Shown piece after piece: positions 1 through 9,392 of a stretch of DNA of 32,971 nucleotides (position 1 is its first letter; every line of letters begins with the position of its first letter). The notes beneath the pieces were generated by a model. That model was not told where the DNA came from. It saw only the letters and a list, made by a program, of their open reading frames with translations, and ran no database searches. The translations under genes were made by a program, and so were the position numbers. The stretch spans positions 1 to 32,971 of the forward strand of contig NVWL01000026.1 in NCBI GenBank assembly GCA_002733645.1, given 5' to 3'. Source of the stretch: Oceanobacter sp. GTDB lineage: Bacteria > Pseudomonadota > Gammaproteobacteria > Pseudomonadales > Oceanobacteraceae.

Positions 1-3000
1 TTGAGCTGTGTGACTGCAGGCGGAGCGCCTGCTTATTATACGACGGGCGATCCAATTATCAGTGACAGTATCTGTACGATTCTAGGATACACATGGACAA
101 GCGGAGATAACTTACCGCCGGTTTTCCCTAAGGATAATCCCGGCGTATTTCTTACGGATATTTCATTAGCCGTGGGGGGGAATATTACGCTGGATTTTGA
201 AATTGAAGATCCCCCGATTACTGGCGCAAATTATTTAGACGTTATTAATGTCACGGTCACATCCGACAATCAAAGTGCAATTCGTAATGCCGATATTAGT
301 GTTACTCGCGACCCCGGTACTTCTCCAGGGAACTTATTTTATCTGACGATTGCCAACGTGGTTGGGCAGGGTGGCGCCAACATTACGGTGACGGCCACAG
401 ATGACAGAAACAACTCAGCTACTGATACTTTTTTTGTGAATACCGGTGCTGTTCCGGTGATGGCGAATCCACCGATTAGCATCACCGTCTTGGAAGATTC
501 TGGCAGTAATGCGGTTAATGTTTCTAATTTTGCAACGGCGGATTCCGACTCTGGCCAGACGTTAACTTGGTCCGCCTCTGGCGGTTCAAAGGGCACGCCA
601 CAAGCTTCCGGGACGGCTTCTACTCCTACCACCAATGCCACGCCAACCTCCGTCACTTATACGCCTCAACTAAATGCTAATGGCAGTGACAACTTTGGTG
701 TGTTGGTGAGTGATGGCACTAACATCGATAGCCGTTTTGTGAACGTGACGATTACCCCGGTTAACGACGAACCCACAATTTCCTCGCTAGCTAATCAGAC
801 ATTCAACGGTGTGGGGGGAAGCGCTCAAACGGTGGTTGGATTTGCGTCTATGTCGAGTGCTGGCGGCGGTGCGGATGAAAATACGCAAACCGTTTTGGGT
901 TATTTGGTCAGCGAAGTGTCTGATCCAAGCGGCGTCATTACATCGGTCAGTATCGCGAGTAATGGCACACTGACATACACCCCAACAGCGAACGTTGAAG
1001 GCGTTGCCACGATTCAGGCGCAAGTGCGTGATAGCGGGGGCGTGACGAATGGCGGTGATGACCTTTCGCAGCTCAAGACTTTTACTATCACGGTTGATAC
1101 CTTGGCGCCCAGTCTTTCAGAAGTCACCGCCGTGACCAGCCCAACCAATGATCCGACGCCAGACGTGACGATTTACATCAGTCAGGCGGGTACGTTAGCG
1201 GTTGGCGGCTCTTGTGGCAGTGCCAGTGAGGGGGCGATTGCGGCGGGTAATCAAACGATTACCCTGACTCAGTCAGATAACAGCACACCATTGGTCGATG
1301 GCACCTACAGTGACTGTACTGTCACCGTCACGGATGCTAACGGTAACGCCAGCAGTGCGTTGACATTAAGCGCTTTCCAAATTCAGCTGGATGCGATTCC
1401 GCCAACGGTTACTCAGGTGACCGCTCCTGTTGCTGATACTTATATGACAGGCGAAACGTTGAGCTTCACGCTGACTGCAAATGAAGTATTAACGGTTGAT
1501 ACGGCAAGCGGTACACCAGCGTTAGACCTGACGATAGGCAGCAGCAATGAGAGTGCTGTTTATGTCTCGGGTACTGGCAGCGATACCTTAACGTTTAGTT
1601 ATACCGTGCAGAATAATGACGAAGATACCGATGGCATCAGTATTGATTCGTTAAGCCTGAACAGTGGTGTCATCACTGACGTTGCGGGTAATGCCATAGT
1701 GACAGCCCTGAGTGGTGTGGCTGATACCTCGGGTGTGCTGGTGGATGGGGTGCAACCGACGGTCGCCATTACCGGTGCATCGGGCAATATCAACGCAGCC
1801 TTTACCGCGACCATTACCTTTAGCGAAGATGTGACGGGCTTTGATGTCTCTGACATTGTGGCAGCGAATGCAACGCTGAGTGGATTTGCAGGGACGGGTT
1901 CTACTTACACCGTTTTTGTTACTCCAACCGCAGACGGTGCAGTGACACTGGATGTGGCGAGTGCAGCGGCCGTGGATTTAGCCGGCAACAGTAACGCCGC
2001 AGCTACCCAGCTATCCGCTGATTTTGATGGTTCTGTTCCAACGGTTGCCATTACGGGTGCATCTGGTTTCATCAACTCAGCCTTCACTGCAACCATTACT
2101 TTTAGTGAAGACGTCACAGGCTTTGATGTTTCTGACATCGTTGCGAGTAACGCTACATTAAGTGGATTTGCTGGTTCTGGCTCAACGTACACAGTACTTG
2201 TTACTCCAAGTGCAGACGGTGCGGTTGCACTGAATGTTGCCGGTGCGGTTGCTGTAGACGTTGCAAACAACAGTAACACTGCCGCAGCAGAACTTGCTGT
2301 GACGTATGATGCGACAGTGCCAACGGTTGCTCTCTCGGGCGCGTCGGGCAATATTAACGCAGCCTTCACCGCGACCATTACTTTCAGTGAAGATGTCACA
2401 GGCTTTGATGTTTCTGACATCGCTGCAACGAACGCTTCGTTAAGTAATTTTGCCGGCTCAGGCTCAGTTTACAGCGTACTGGTCACGCCATCTGCGGACG
2501 GTGCTGTCACCCTTGATGTTGCTAGTGCGGTCGCGATTGATGTGGCCAACAATAGCAACACGGCGGCCTCGCAATTGACGGCTAACTTCGATGGCAGTTT
2601 GCCAACCGTAGCGATCACCGGAGCGTCTGGCTTTATCAACTCCGCGTTTACCGCAACCATTAACTTCAGTGAAGACGTGACCGGTTTTGATATTTCAGAT
2701 ATCGCAGTATCCAACGCGACGTTGAGTGGATTTACTGGAACTGGTTCTAGTTACACTGTTCTGGTGACTCCAACAGCCGACGGTGCAGTGACCTTAGACG
2801 TCGCTAGTGACGTGGCTGTAGATATTGCGAATAACGGCAATACGGCGGCGACTCAGCTCACCGCGACTTATGATGTAGAAGTACCAACCGTTGCTATCAG
2901 CGGCGCAACCGGGAACATCAACGCGCCATTTACCGCAACGATTACCTTCAGCGAAGACGTAACAGGCTTTGATGTCACAGACATCACTACTGGCAATGCA

Positions 3001-6000
3001 ACGTTGAGTGGATTTGCTGGAACTGGCTCCAGTTATACAGTTCTGGTGACGCCAACGGCAGATGGTGAGGTGACGCTTGATGTTGCTGCTGCGATTGCAC
3101 TAGATGTTGCAAACAACAGCAACACAGCAGCAACGCAACTATCAGCTACTTTCGATGGCACTGTGCCTACCGTCGCTATCAGCGGCGCATCGGGCAATAT
3201 CAATACACCGTTCACTGCGACCATTACCTTTAGTGAAGATGTGACGGGGTTTGATGTCTCAGATATCGCGGTAACGAATGCAACGTTAAGTGGATTTACA
3301 GGGACGGGGTCAACTTATACGGTCTTTGTTACCCCAACCGCAGACGGCGCAGTGACGTTGGATGTGGCGGCTGCCGCTGCGCTTGATGTTGCCAACAACA
3401 GCAACACGGCGGCAACACAGCTGGCTGTTAACTTTGACGCAACCGTGCCTACTGTCGCAATTTCGGGCGCATCTGGCTTTATCAACTCAGCCTTCACTGC
3501 AACGATTACCTTTAGTGAAGCTGTGACTGGGTTTAATGTTGCGGACATCGTTGCGAGCAATGCGACGTTGAGTAGTTTCAGTGGCTCCGGATCGGTTTAT
3601 ACCGTATTGGTTACCCCTACGGCAGACGGTGCAGTGACCCTGGATGTTGCCGGTGCGGTTGCCGTAGACGTTGCAAACAACAGTAACACTGCCGCAGCAG
3701 AACTTGCTGTGACCTATGATGCGACCGTACCGACAGTCGCGATCACCGGGGCGTCAGGAAATATTAATGCCGCGTTCACGGCGACCATTACTTTCAGCGA
3801 AGACGTGACTGGGTTTAATGTCACAGACATCACTGCTGGCAACGCGACCTTAAGTGCATTCAGCGGTTCGGGTTCTGCGTACACTGTACTGGTAACACCA
3901 ACGGCTAATGGTACAGTCACCCTCGATGTCGCCGGTGCGGTATCAACGGATGTGGCTGGCAATAGCAACACAGCCGCGCCGCAATTGACGGCTAACTTCG
4001 ATGGCAGCTTGCCAACCGTAGCGATCACCGGAGCGTCTGGCTTTATCAACTCCGCGTTTACCGCAACCATCACCTTCAGTGAAGATGTGACTGGTTTTGA
4101 TATTTCAGATATCGCAGCATCCAACGCGACGCTCAGTGCGTTCGCGGGTTCTGGTTCGACTTATACGGTACTGGTTACACCGGCCACAGACGGTGAAGTG
4201 ACACTCGATGTTGCCAGTGATGTGGCTGTGGATATTGCAGATAATGGCAATACTGCTGCTACTCAGCTTTCTGCTACATACGATGTAGAAGTACCAACCG
4301 TTGCTATCAGCGGCGCCACCGGGAATATCAATGCGCCATTTACGGCGACGATCTCCTTTAGTGAAGACGTGACGGGCTTTGATGTTACCGATATTGCTGC
4401 ATCTAACGCGACCTTGAGTGGATTTGCTGGAACTGGTTCTAGTTACACAGTTCTGGTGACGCCAACAGCAGATGGTGAGGTGACGATGGATGTTGCTGCT
4501 GCAGTTGCGCTAGATGTTGCAAGTAACAGCAATACTGCAGCTTCACAACTAGCCGTTAATTTTGATGGCACGGTGCCAACTGTCGCTATCAGTGGCGCCT
4601 CGGGCAATATCAACGCACCGTTCACGGCGACCATTACTTTCAGTGAAGGTGTGACTGGATTTGATGTCTCTGATATTGCTGTGTCTAATGCGACGCTCAG
4701 TGGATTTACAGGGACGGGTTCTACTTACACCGTTCTGGTAACGCCAACCGCAGACGGTGCAGTGACGCTGGATGTGGCTGCTGCGGTTGCGCTGGATATT
4801 GCAAACAATAGCAACACGGCGGCTTCACAGCTGGCTGTGAACTTTGACGCAACTGTGCCTACTGTCGCAATTTCGGGCGCATCTGGCTTTATCAACTCAG
4901 CCTTCACTGCAACGATTACCTTTAGTGAGGCAGTCACTGGTTTCGATGTTTCGGACATCGTTGCGAGTAACGCTACATTAAGTGCATTTGCTGGCTCTGG
5001 TTCTACCTACACAGTTCTGGTAACGCCTAGCGTCGATGGTGCTGTTGCGTTGAATGTTCTAGGTGCGGTTGCGGTGGATGTTGCGAATAACAGCAATACC
5101 GCAGCAACACAGCTGGCGGCAACTTATGATGCGACGTTACCTACTGTCGCGATCACCGGGGCGTCAGGAAATATTAATGCCGCGTTCACGGCGACCATTA
5201 CCTTCAGCGAAGACGTGACTGGGTTTAATGTCACCGACATCACTGCTGGCAACGCGACCTTAAGTGCATTCAGCGGTTCGGGTTCTACTTACACAGTACT
5301 GGTAACACCGACGGCAGATGGTGCAGTCGCACTTGACGTAGCTGGCGCAGTTGCGATTGATGTGGCTGGCAACAATAACACCGCGGCACCGCAGCTAACG
5401 GCAACTTATGACGGTACAGTACCGACACTCGTGTCGTTTACACGCCTGACCCCCAGCACAGAAAATACAGCGGCTGACAGCGTCAGTTGGACTGCGACCC
5501 TGAGTGAAGCGGTTAACGGTGTGTCTGCAGCGAGCTTCTCGCTAACGGGTTCAACGGCGATGATTGCCGCGTTACCACTCACCAGTACGACGTACCAGGT
5601 CACTGCAAGCGGTGGTGACCTGGCTTCGCTGAATGGTGTGGTCGGTTTGAATCTGAGTGCTTCTGCAGCAATTTCTGACAGTGCGGGTAACGTATTGGTG
5701 ATTGCAGAGCCTGCGACGGACGAAACCTTCACACTGGATAATACTGCACCAACCACGTCAGTCAGTGCACCTTCGACTACCGCGACGGCATCAGCAGATG
5801 TGACGTACACAGTGACGTATGCAGACGCCGATAACGTCACGTTGACGCCGAGTGATATCGTTCTTAATAAAACAGGAACGGCAGATGCTACGGTTGCTGT
5901 TACAGGCTCTGGAGCTGCGACCCGCACCGTGACGCTTAGCGGTATTACCGGTGACGGTACTTTGGGTATCACAGTCCCTGCAGGTACTGCGGCAGATGCG

Positions 6001-8583
6001 GTAAGCAACCCAGCAGAGGCCGGTGGAACATCCGCGACGTTCAGTGTGGATAACACCTTACCGACCGTTGCAGTGACAGCACCGGTTAATTCCCCGGACG
6101 CCTTCCCTATAACCATTACGTTCTCGGAAGTGGTCACAGGCTTTGTTGACACGGAAATTACCGCGACGAATGCAACCGTGAGTGACTTTGCTGGTTCGGG
6201 CACGACCTACACGGCGACCGTGACACCAACAGCACCTGGAACGGATGTAACGCTAGAGATTGCTGCTGGCGTTAGTGAAGATGCCGTGGGCAACCTGAAC
6301 GAGGTATCGCCTCTGGTAACAGTCACGACGAACTCCTCGGGTAGTGTGTCTATCAATGGCTTTGCGGTTGAAGGTCAAACCTTAACTGCGATTGTGGTTG
6401 ATCCGGACAACATCACTAACACCATCACGTATCAGTGGACGTCTACTGGAGCGACTGCCACCGTGGTTGGCGGCGATGAAACTTACGTTATTCAAACATC
6501 GGATATTGGTAATACTCTGACTGTTGATGTCAGCTATGTCGATGATGCGAATTTTGCGGAAACGGCGGTTTCTTTAGCCACCGCGACGGTGATCAGTATC
6601 GAGCAGAACGCTTGGAATAACATCACTGACTCTGTCGGCGCGATCAGTGCCGCACCAACCTTTGATGACTACCGCAATGTTGGCTTAAGCGAACTGACGG
6701 ATGACGAACTCACCCGAATACTGTCGATTCTGAATCGAGCAGTGAATCAGCAAGTTGCTGATGGTGACATTGATGAACTCAGCGAACTCGAAGCACTCGT
6801 TGACGCGATTCTAGAGGGGCAGGATGACGACCTCGACGGCTTGCCAAATATGCTGGAAGACGATGGCTTAGCGGATACAGATCGTGACGGTATTGATGAT
6901 AGGGACGACGTCGATGCTGATAATGACGGCATTCGCGATAACCTCGAAATCGACGCTCTGGTTGATATGGCTGACGATGACAGCGATGGCATTGTGAATC
7001 TGTTCGACTTTGATGTAGATGGCGATGGGTTCCCAGACTTCAGAGGCTACACCGACGCAAACTTAAACGGCGTGATTGATGAGTTTGAAACCTTGTCTGG
7101 TTTTATCGCTGCCTTTGCACCAACCCCTGTAGTGAGCGCGCCTGTTGTTAGTGCTGCCGCGCTAGCAACTGTCGCCGCGAAAACAGCTGAAGTCGATACC
7201 GACGGCGATGGCATTATCAACTCGTTGGATATCGACGCGGATGGTGATGGTGTCTTTGACCTGATCGAAGCAGGCTTGCCTGACGCTGATGAAAACGCGC
7301 TGGTGGATGCCGGTACCGCGATTATCACTGACTACGCTGATCTGCCTGATACCGATGTGGATGGTATTGCTGATTTCCTACAGTTGAAGAGTAATGGCAC
7401 CGACACTGACCTGAGCCTAGGTGGTGTGTTAGCCGCACTCGATCTTGATCTGGACGGCGTGATTGACGTAACGACGGATGTTGACCTCGATGGCTTGGCG
7501 GATGTGGTGGATAACGCGATTGGTGCCTTTGGTTCAGCCAAAGACTTCGATGGCGATGGCATCCCGAATCACCTTGACCCAGATGACGACAACGACAACC
7601 GTTCTGACGTGGACGAAAACGCTGAACTAGCTCAATTCTTTACTGGCGAAGACGCCGATGGTGACGGCATTGACGACGGCTTTGACGCCCTAATCAATGG
7701 CGTAGCGAACGGTGTAGATGCTAACGGCAACGGTGTTCGTGATGATCGTGAATTACCCGATCTCGATGGTGACGGCATTGTTGATTATCTGGATGACGAC
7801 GCCGACAACGACGGCATCCGCGATGATATCGATACTGAAATAGCACTGCCGGTTGATCTGGCTCCGGGTGCCACCCTCGACGATCTCGACGGCGATGGCG
7901 TACTCGATACCGTTGACCCATCCGTTAATACCGACATTGATGTTAAAACAGCGAGTAAGGGAAGCATGAGCTTAGGTATTTTGTTCTTGTTAGCGGGCGC
8001 ATTAGTATTGATGCGTCGTCGTACACGTTTGCTGGTGGCTATGCCACTGGCTATCGTGGCGGGGCACTCTCAGGCGGCGGATAGCCAAGGGATAGATAGC
8101 GAAGCCGCAGATGGCGAGCCGCAATCATCTAACTTCAGCTTTGTGACGTCTGTGGGCTTAACTAAGTTTGATACCGATCTTGCCGACTCGCTAGAACTGA
8201 CGGATGAAAACGGCGCGGGCTTCGTGTTTGGCTTGGGTTATCAGCTCACCGATGAACTGGCTGCAGAAGCCACCTACGGCATACTCGGCAAGGCGGGGGT
8301 AAATACCGGCTGGGTCGATTACAGCAGCCTCGCGCTATACCTGCAGTACCGTCCTGAGCTTGTCAGCTACGGCAAGCTACGTGGCCAGTTTAAGTTAGGT
8401 ATGAACCGTGTATTTTATGACGTGGCCGATGGCTTGAATATTGATAACAAATCGGCGGATGTACTGACCTTTGCGGTGGGTGCTGATTACGAAGTGAATG
8501 GCACAGATGCCGTGGAGTTTATGTTCACGTCCTTTGCAGAAGACGTTCGATTCTACAGCGTGGGCTATCGTCATAACTTCTAG
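1..8583 (+). CDS. Giant Ig-like repeat surface protein with Ca-binding repeats and C-terminal beta-barrel (5' end outside window)
   Basis: The open frame is 2860 codons and begins at base 1 with no signal peptide, so the real N-terminus probably lies upstream. In order it holds cadherin/Ig-like domains (about residues 30-580), thirteen 94-residue bacterial Ig-like units (585-1806) with the FSEDVTGF and VTPTADG signatures, four further Ig-like domains (about 1807-2200), and a DxDxDG-rich thrombospondin-type-3-like calcium-binding region (about 2274-2647). Then come a GSMS motif, a hydrophobic stretch and RRRTR (2654-2676), a second hydrophobic stretch ending in SQA/AD (2677-2694), and a terminal OmpA-like beta-barrel of about 160 residues ending in Phe. 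The domains suggest a secreted or surface-anchored adhesin-like protein; that role is inferred. A terminator follows directly. Confidence 0.85.
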   Translation: MSCVTAGGAPAYYTTGDPIISDSICTILGYTWTSGDNLPPVFPKDNPGVFLTDISLAVGGNITLDFEIEDPPITGANYLDVINVTVTSDNQSAIRNADISVTRDPGTSPGNLFYLTIANVVGQGGANITVTATDDRNNSATDTFFVNTGAVPVMANPPISITVLEDSGSNAVNVSNFATADSDSGQTLTWSASGGSKGTPQASGTASTPTTNATPTSVTYTPQLNANGSDNFGVLVSDGTNIDSRFVNVTITPVNDEPTISSLANQTFNGVGGSAQTVVGFASMSSAGGGADENTQTVLGYLVSEVSDPSGVITSVSIASNGTLTYTPTANVEGVATIQAQVRDSGGVTNGGDDLSQLKTFTITVDTLAPSLSEVTAVTSPTNDPTPDVTIYISQAGTLAVGGSCGSASEGAIAAGNQTITLTQSDNSTPLVDGTYSDCTVTVTDANGNASSALTLSAFQIQLDAIPPTVTQVTAPVADTYMTGETLSFTLTANEVLTVDTASGTPALDLTIGSSNESAVYVSGTGSDTLTFSYTVQNNDEDTDGISIDSLSLNSGVITDVAGNAIVTALSGVADTSGVLVDGVQPTVAITGASGNINAAFTATITFSEDVTGFDVSDIVAANATLSGFAGTGSTYTVFVTPTADGAVTLDVASAAAVDLAGNSNAAATQLSADFDGSVPTVAITGASGFINSAFTATITFSEDVTGFDVSDIVASNATLSGFAGSGSTYTVLVTPSADGAVALNVAGAVAVDVANNSNTAAAELAVTYDATVPTVALSGASGNINAAFTATITFSEDVTGFDVSDIAATNASLSNFAGSGSVYSVLVTPSADGAVTLDVASAVAIDVANNSNTAASQLTANFDGSLPTVAITGASGFINSAFTATINFSEDVTGFDISDIAVSNATLSGFTGTGSSYTVLVTPTADGAVTLDVASDVAVDIANNGNTAATQLTATYDVEVPTVAISGATGNINAPFTATITFSEDVTGFDVTDITTGNATLSGFAGTGSSYTVLVTPTADGEVTLDVAAAIALDVANNSNTAATQLSATFDGTVPTVAISGASGNINTPFTATITFSEDVTGFDVSDIAVTNATLSGFTGTGSTYTVFVTPTADGAVTLDVAAAAALDVANNSNTAATQLAVNFDATVPTVAISGASGFINSAFTATITFSEAVTGFNVADIVASNATLSSFSGSGSVYTVLVTPTADGAVTLDVAGAVAVDVANNSNTAAAELAVTYDATVPTVAITGASGNINAAFTATITFSEDVTGFNVTDITAGNATLSAFSGSGSAYTVLVTPTANGTVTLDVAGAVSTDVAGNSNTAAPQLTANFDGSLPTVAITGASGFINSAFTATITFSEDVTGFDISDIAASNATLSAFAGSGSTYTVLVTPATDGEVTLDVASDVAVDIADNGNTAATQLSATYDVEVPTVAISGATGNINAPFTATISFSEDVTGFDVTDIAASNATLSGFAGTGSSYTVLVTPTADGEVTMDVAAAVALDVASNSNTAASQLAVNFDGTVPTVAISGASGNINAPFTATITFSEGVTGFDVSDIAVSNATLSGFTGTGSTYTVLVTPTADGAVTLDVAAAVALDIANNSNTAASQLAVNFDATVPTVAISGASGFINSAFTATITFSEAVTGFDVSDIVASNATLSAFAGSGSTYTVLVTPSVDGAVALNVLGAVAVDVANNSNTAATQLAATYDATLPTVAITGASGNINAAFTATITFSEDVTGFNVTDITAGNATLSAFSGSGSTYTVLVTPTADGAVALDVAGAVAIDVAGNNNTAAPQLTATYDGTVPTLVSFTRLTPSTENTAADSVSWTATLSEAVNGVSAASFSLTGSTAMIAALPLTSTTYQVTASGGDLASLNGVVGLNLSASAAISDSAGNVLVIAEPATDETFTLDNTAPTTSVSAPSTTATASADVTYTVTYADADNVTLTPSDIVLNKTGTADATVAVTGSGAATRTVTLSGITGDGTLGITVPAGTAADAVSNPAEAGGTSATFSVDNTLPTVAVTAPVNSPDAFPITITFSEVVTGFVDTEITATNATVSDFAGSGTTYTATVTPTAPGTDVTLEIAAGVSEDAVGNLNEVSPLVTVTTNSSGSVSINGFAVEGQTLTAIVVDPDNITNTITYQWTSTGATATVVGGDETYVIQTSDIGNTLTVDVSYVDDANFAETAVSLATATVISIEQNAWNNITDSVGAISAAPTFDDYRNVGLSELTDDELTRILSILNRAVNQQVADGDIDELSELEALVDAILEGQDDDLDGLPNMLEDDGLADTDRDGIDDRDDVDADNDGIRDNLEIDALVDMADDDSDGIVNLFDFDVDGDGFPDFRGYTDANLNGVIDEFETLSGFIAAFAPTPVVSAPVVSAAALATVAAKTAEVDTDGDGIINSLDIDADGDGVFDLIEAGLPDADENALVDAGTAIITDYADLPDTDVDGIADFLQLKSNGTDTDLSLGGVLAALDLDLDGVIDVTTDVDLDGLADVVDNAIGAFGSAKDFDGDGIPNHLDPDDDNDNRSDVDENAELAQFFTGEDADGDGIDDGFDALINGVANGVDANGNGVRDDRELPDLDGDGIVDYLDDDADNDGIRDDIDTEIALPVDLAPGATLDDLDGDGVLDTVDPSVNTDIDVKTASKGSMSLGILFLLAGALVLMRRRTRLLVAMPLAIVAGHSQAADSQGIDSEAADGEPQSSNFSFVTSVGLTKFDTDLADSLELTDENGAGFVFGLGYQLTDELAAEATYGILGKAGVNTGWVDYSSLALYLQYRPELVSYGKLRGQFKLGMNRVFYDVADGLNIDNKSADVLTFAVGADYEVNGTDAVEFMFTSFAEDVRFYSVGYRHNF
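1753..5418 (+). repeat. 13 tandem 282-bp (94-residue) Ig-like coding repeats
   Basis: Thirteen units with exact 282-bp spacing begin at 1753, 2035, 2317, 2599, 2881, 3163, 3445, 3727, 4009, 4291, 4573, 4855 and 5137. Each starts [VLQ]PTVA[IL][TS]GA[ST]G and contains a TFSE-type strand, DI..(S/T/G)NA, TLS.F.G.GS.Y, VTP and a DVAxxxx(V/A/I)D segment. The unit resembles the bacterial Ig-like family often annotated as Big_12 (family name from memory). No unit is interrupted by an indel, since the period never shifts. Confidence 0.95.
2599..5418 (+). repeat. Higher-order 1410-bp super-repeat (five Ig units, two copies)
   Basis: Units 4-8 (2599-4008) and 9-13 (4009-5418) match in order at a shift of 1410 bp, with long stretches nearly identical at DNA level: 2581 onward against 3991 onward, 3421 against 4831, and 3721 against 5131. 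Units 2-3 also resemble 7-8 and 12-13, so the array seems to have grown by copying five-unit blocks rather than single units. Confidence 0.85.
7957..8076 (+). other. Internal CTERM-like sorting signal followed by a signal-peptide-like segment
   Basis: Codons 2653-2692 encode a short polar GSMS motif, a hydrophobic helix, a basic RRRTR cluster, then a second hydrophobic run ending in a plausible AxA-type cleavage site before ADS. The first half looks like the tripartite C-terminal sorting signals of GlyGly-CTERM-type proteins. Read from the ATG at 8011, the second half looks like an ordinary Sec signal peptide for the following barrel. No Shine-Dalgarno sequence is evident before 8011. Confidence 0.6.
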
Positions 8584-8618
8584 GTTATGACCTTATTTAT
8601 ACTGACTCGCTAAAAATA

Positions 8619-8655
8619 AAAAAGCGCTCTTAGAGAAAATCTAAGGGCGCTTTTT
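8619..8655. terminator. Bidirectional rho-independent terminator
   Basis: A 16-bp stem (8619-8634 with 8640-8655, one wobble) encloses a 5-base loop, with A5 on the left and T5 on the right. It lies between the convergent giant repeat gene and the minus-strand gene ending at 8697 and can serve both. Confidence 0.9.
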
Positions 8656-8696
8656 ATTGGTTGTTATTTAAGAAGGTCAGACGAAGAGTGTCGACG

Positions 8697-9392
8697 TTAT
8701 TTCGACGGCGCGTATTTAATCGTACTCAGAGGGATCTGCACGGTAACGTCATCAAAAGAAATAGGAATCTGCGCCTGCTCCCCGTTCACGCTCACCTGAA
8801 AGTGATTTTTAATCGGCGCTTGGGTTGTATGGTCTAATTGCATACTCGTTGAAATTACATGATCTGTATTCGGTGTAATAGTTTGATCGACAGAGAAGGT
8901 AACCGGCCCATGATATTTAAATGGCATCGTCGTCCTGACTGGTACAGAAAAACCAACAGGTAGCTCAAATCGAATAGGAATAACGCCTGTTACGGGTAAT
9001 CGCGGCAGCCAGCGGCTGACCAGTTTGATATCAGAGGCAACATCGAGGTTGGTTTCTACCAAAATATTTTCACTAAAAAGCGCATCAATATCGATAGGGA
9101 TTCGTGTATCAATATCGATATTTGCAGTGTAAGTACCTTTTAATGTTAATGGCAGCTCGACCGCATTTAGAGGCAGCTCAATGGGCACACTGCCTGAAAA
9201 ACGAAAGTTGGCAATATTGGTGGTTTCGGTGTCTATTACAAAAGCATCACCAAATTTAATGGAGCTTAATTGCCGCTCAATGGATACGCCAATCACCAGT
9301 TTGCTGTACAACACAAAGCCAATTACGGCGCCAATCACGGAGAGCAGCACCAGTAACCAACCGGTAATAATGGTTTGGCGAAGCGTGATCAT
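8697..9392 (-). CDS. Membrane-anchored beta-repeat protein, unknown function (second of pair)
   Basis: This 231-residue protein has an N-terminal membrane segment (about residues 9-30) and a long extracytoplasmic part made of short alternating beta-strand phrases such as VPIELPL, IPIDIDAL and VIPIRFELPV. I do not recognise the family. Its start codon overlaps the stop of the upstream gene by four bases (ATGA at 9392-9389), so the two are translationally coupled. The partner has the same layout of one N-terminal anchor followed by IPV/IPL-rich strands, so they look like diverged paralogues. A periplasmic or envelope location is inferred from the anchor. The shared terminator at 8619-8655 lies downstream. 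Confidence 0.8.
   Translation of the reverse strand: MITLRQTIITGWLLVLLSVIGAVIGFVLYSKLVIGVSIERQLSSIKFGDAFVIDTETTNIANFRFSGSVPIELPLNAVELPLTLKGTYTANIDIDTRIPIDIDALFSENILVETNLDVASDIKLVSRWLPRLPVTGVIPIRFELPVGFSVPVRTTMPFKYHGPVTFSVDQTITPNTDHVISTSMQLDHTTQAPIKNHFQVSVNGEQAQIPISFDDVTVQIPLSTIKYAPSK

Noticed and set aside
1905..5000. Long minus-strand open frames across the Ig-repeat region
   Set aside because: They recur with the 282-bp period and mirror the plus-strand repeat; composition is low-complexity Ala/Val/Ser and no start signals are seen.
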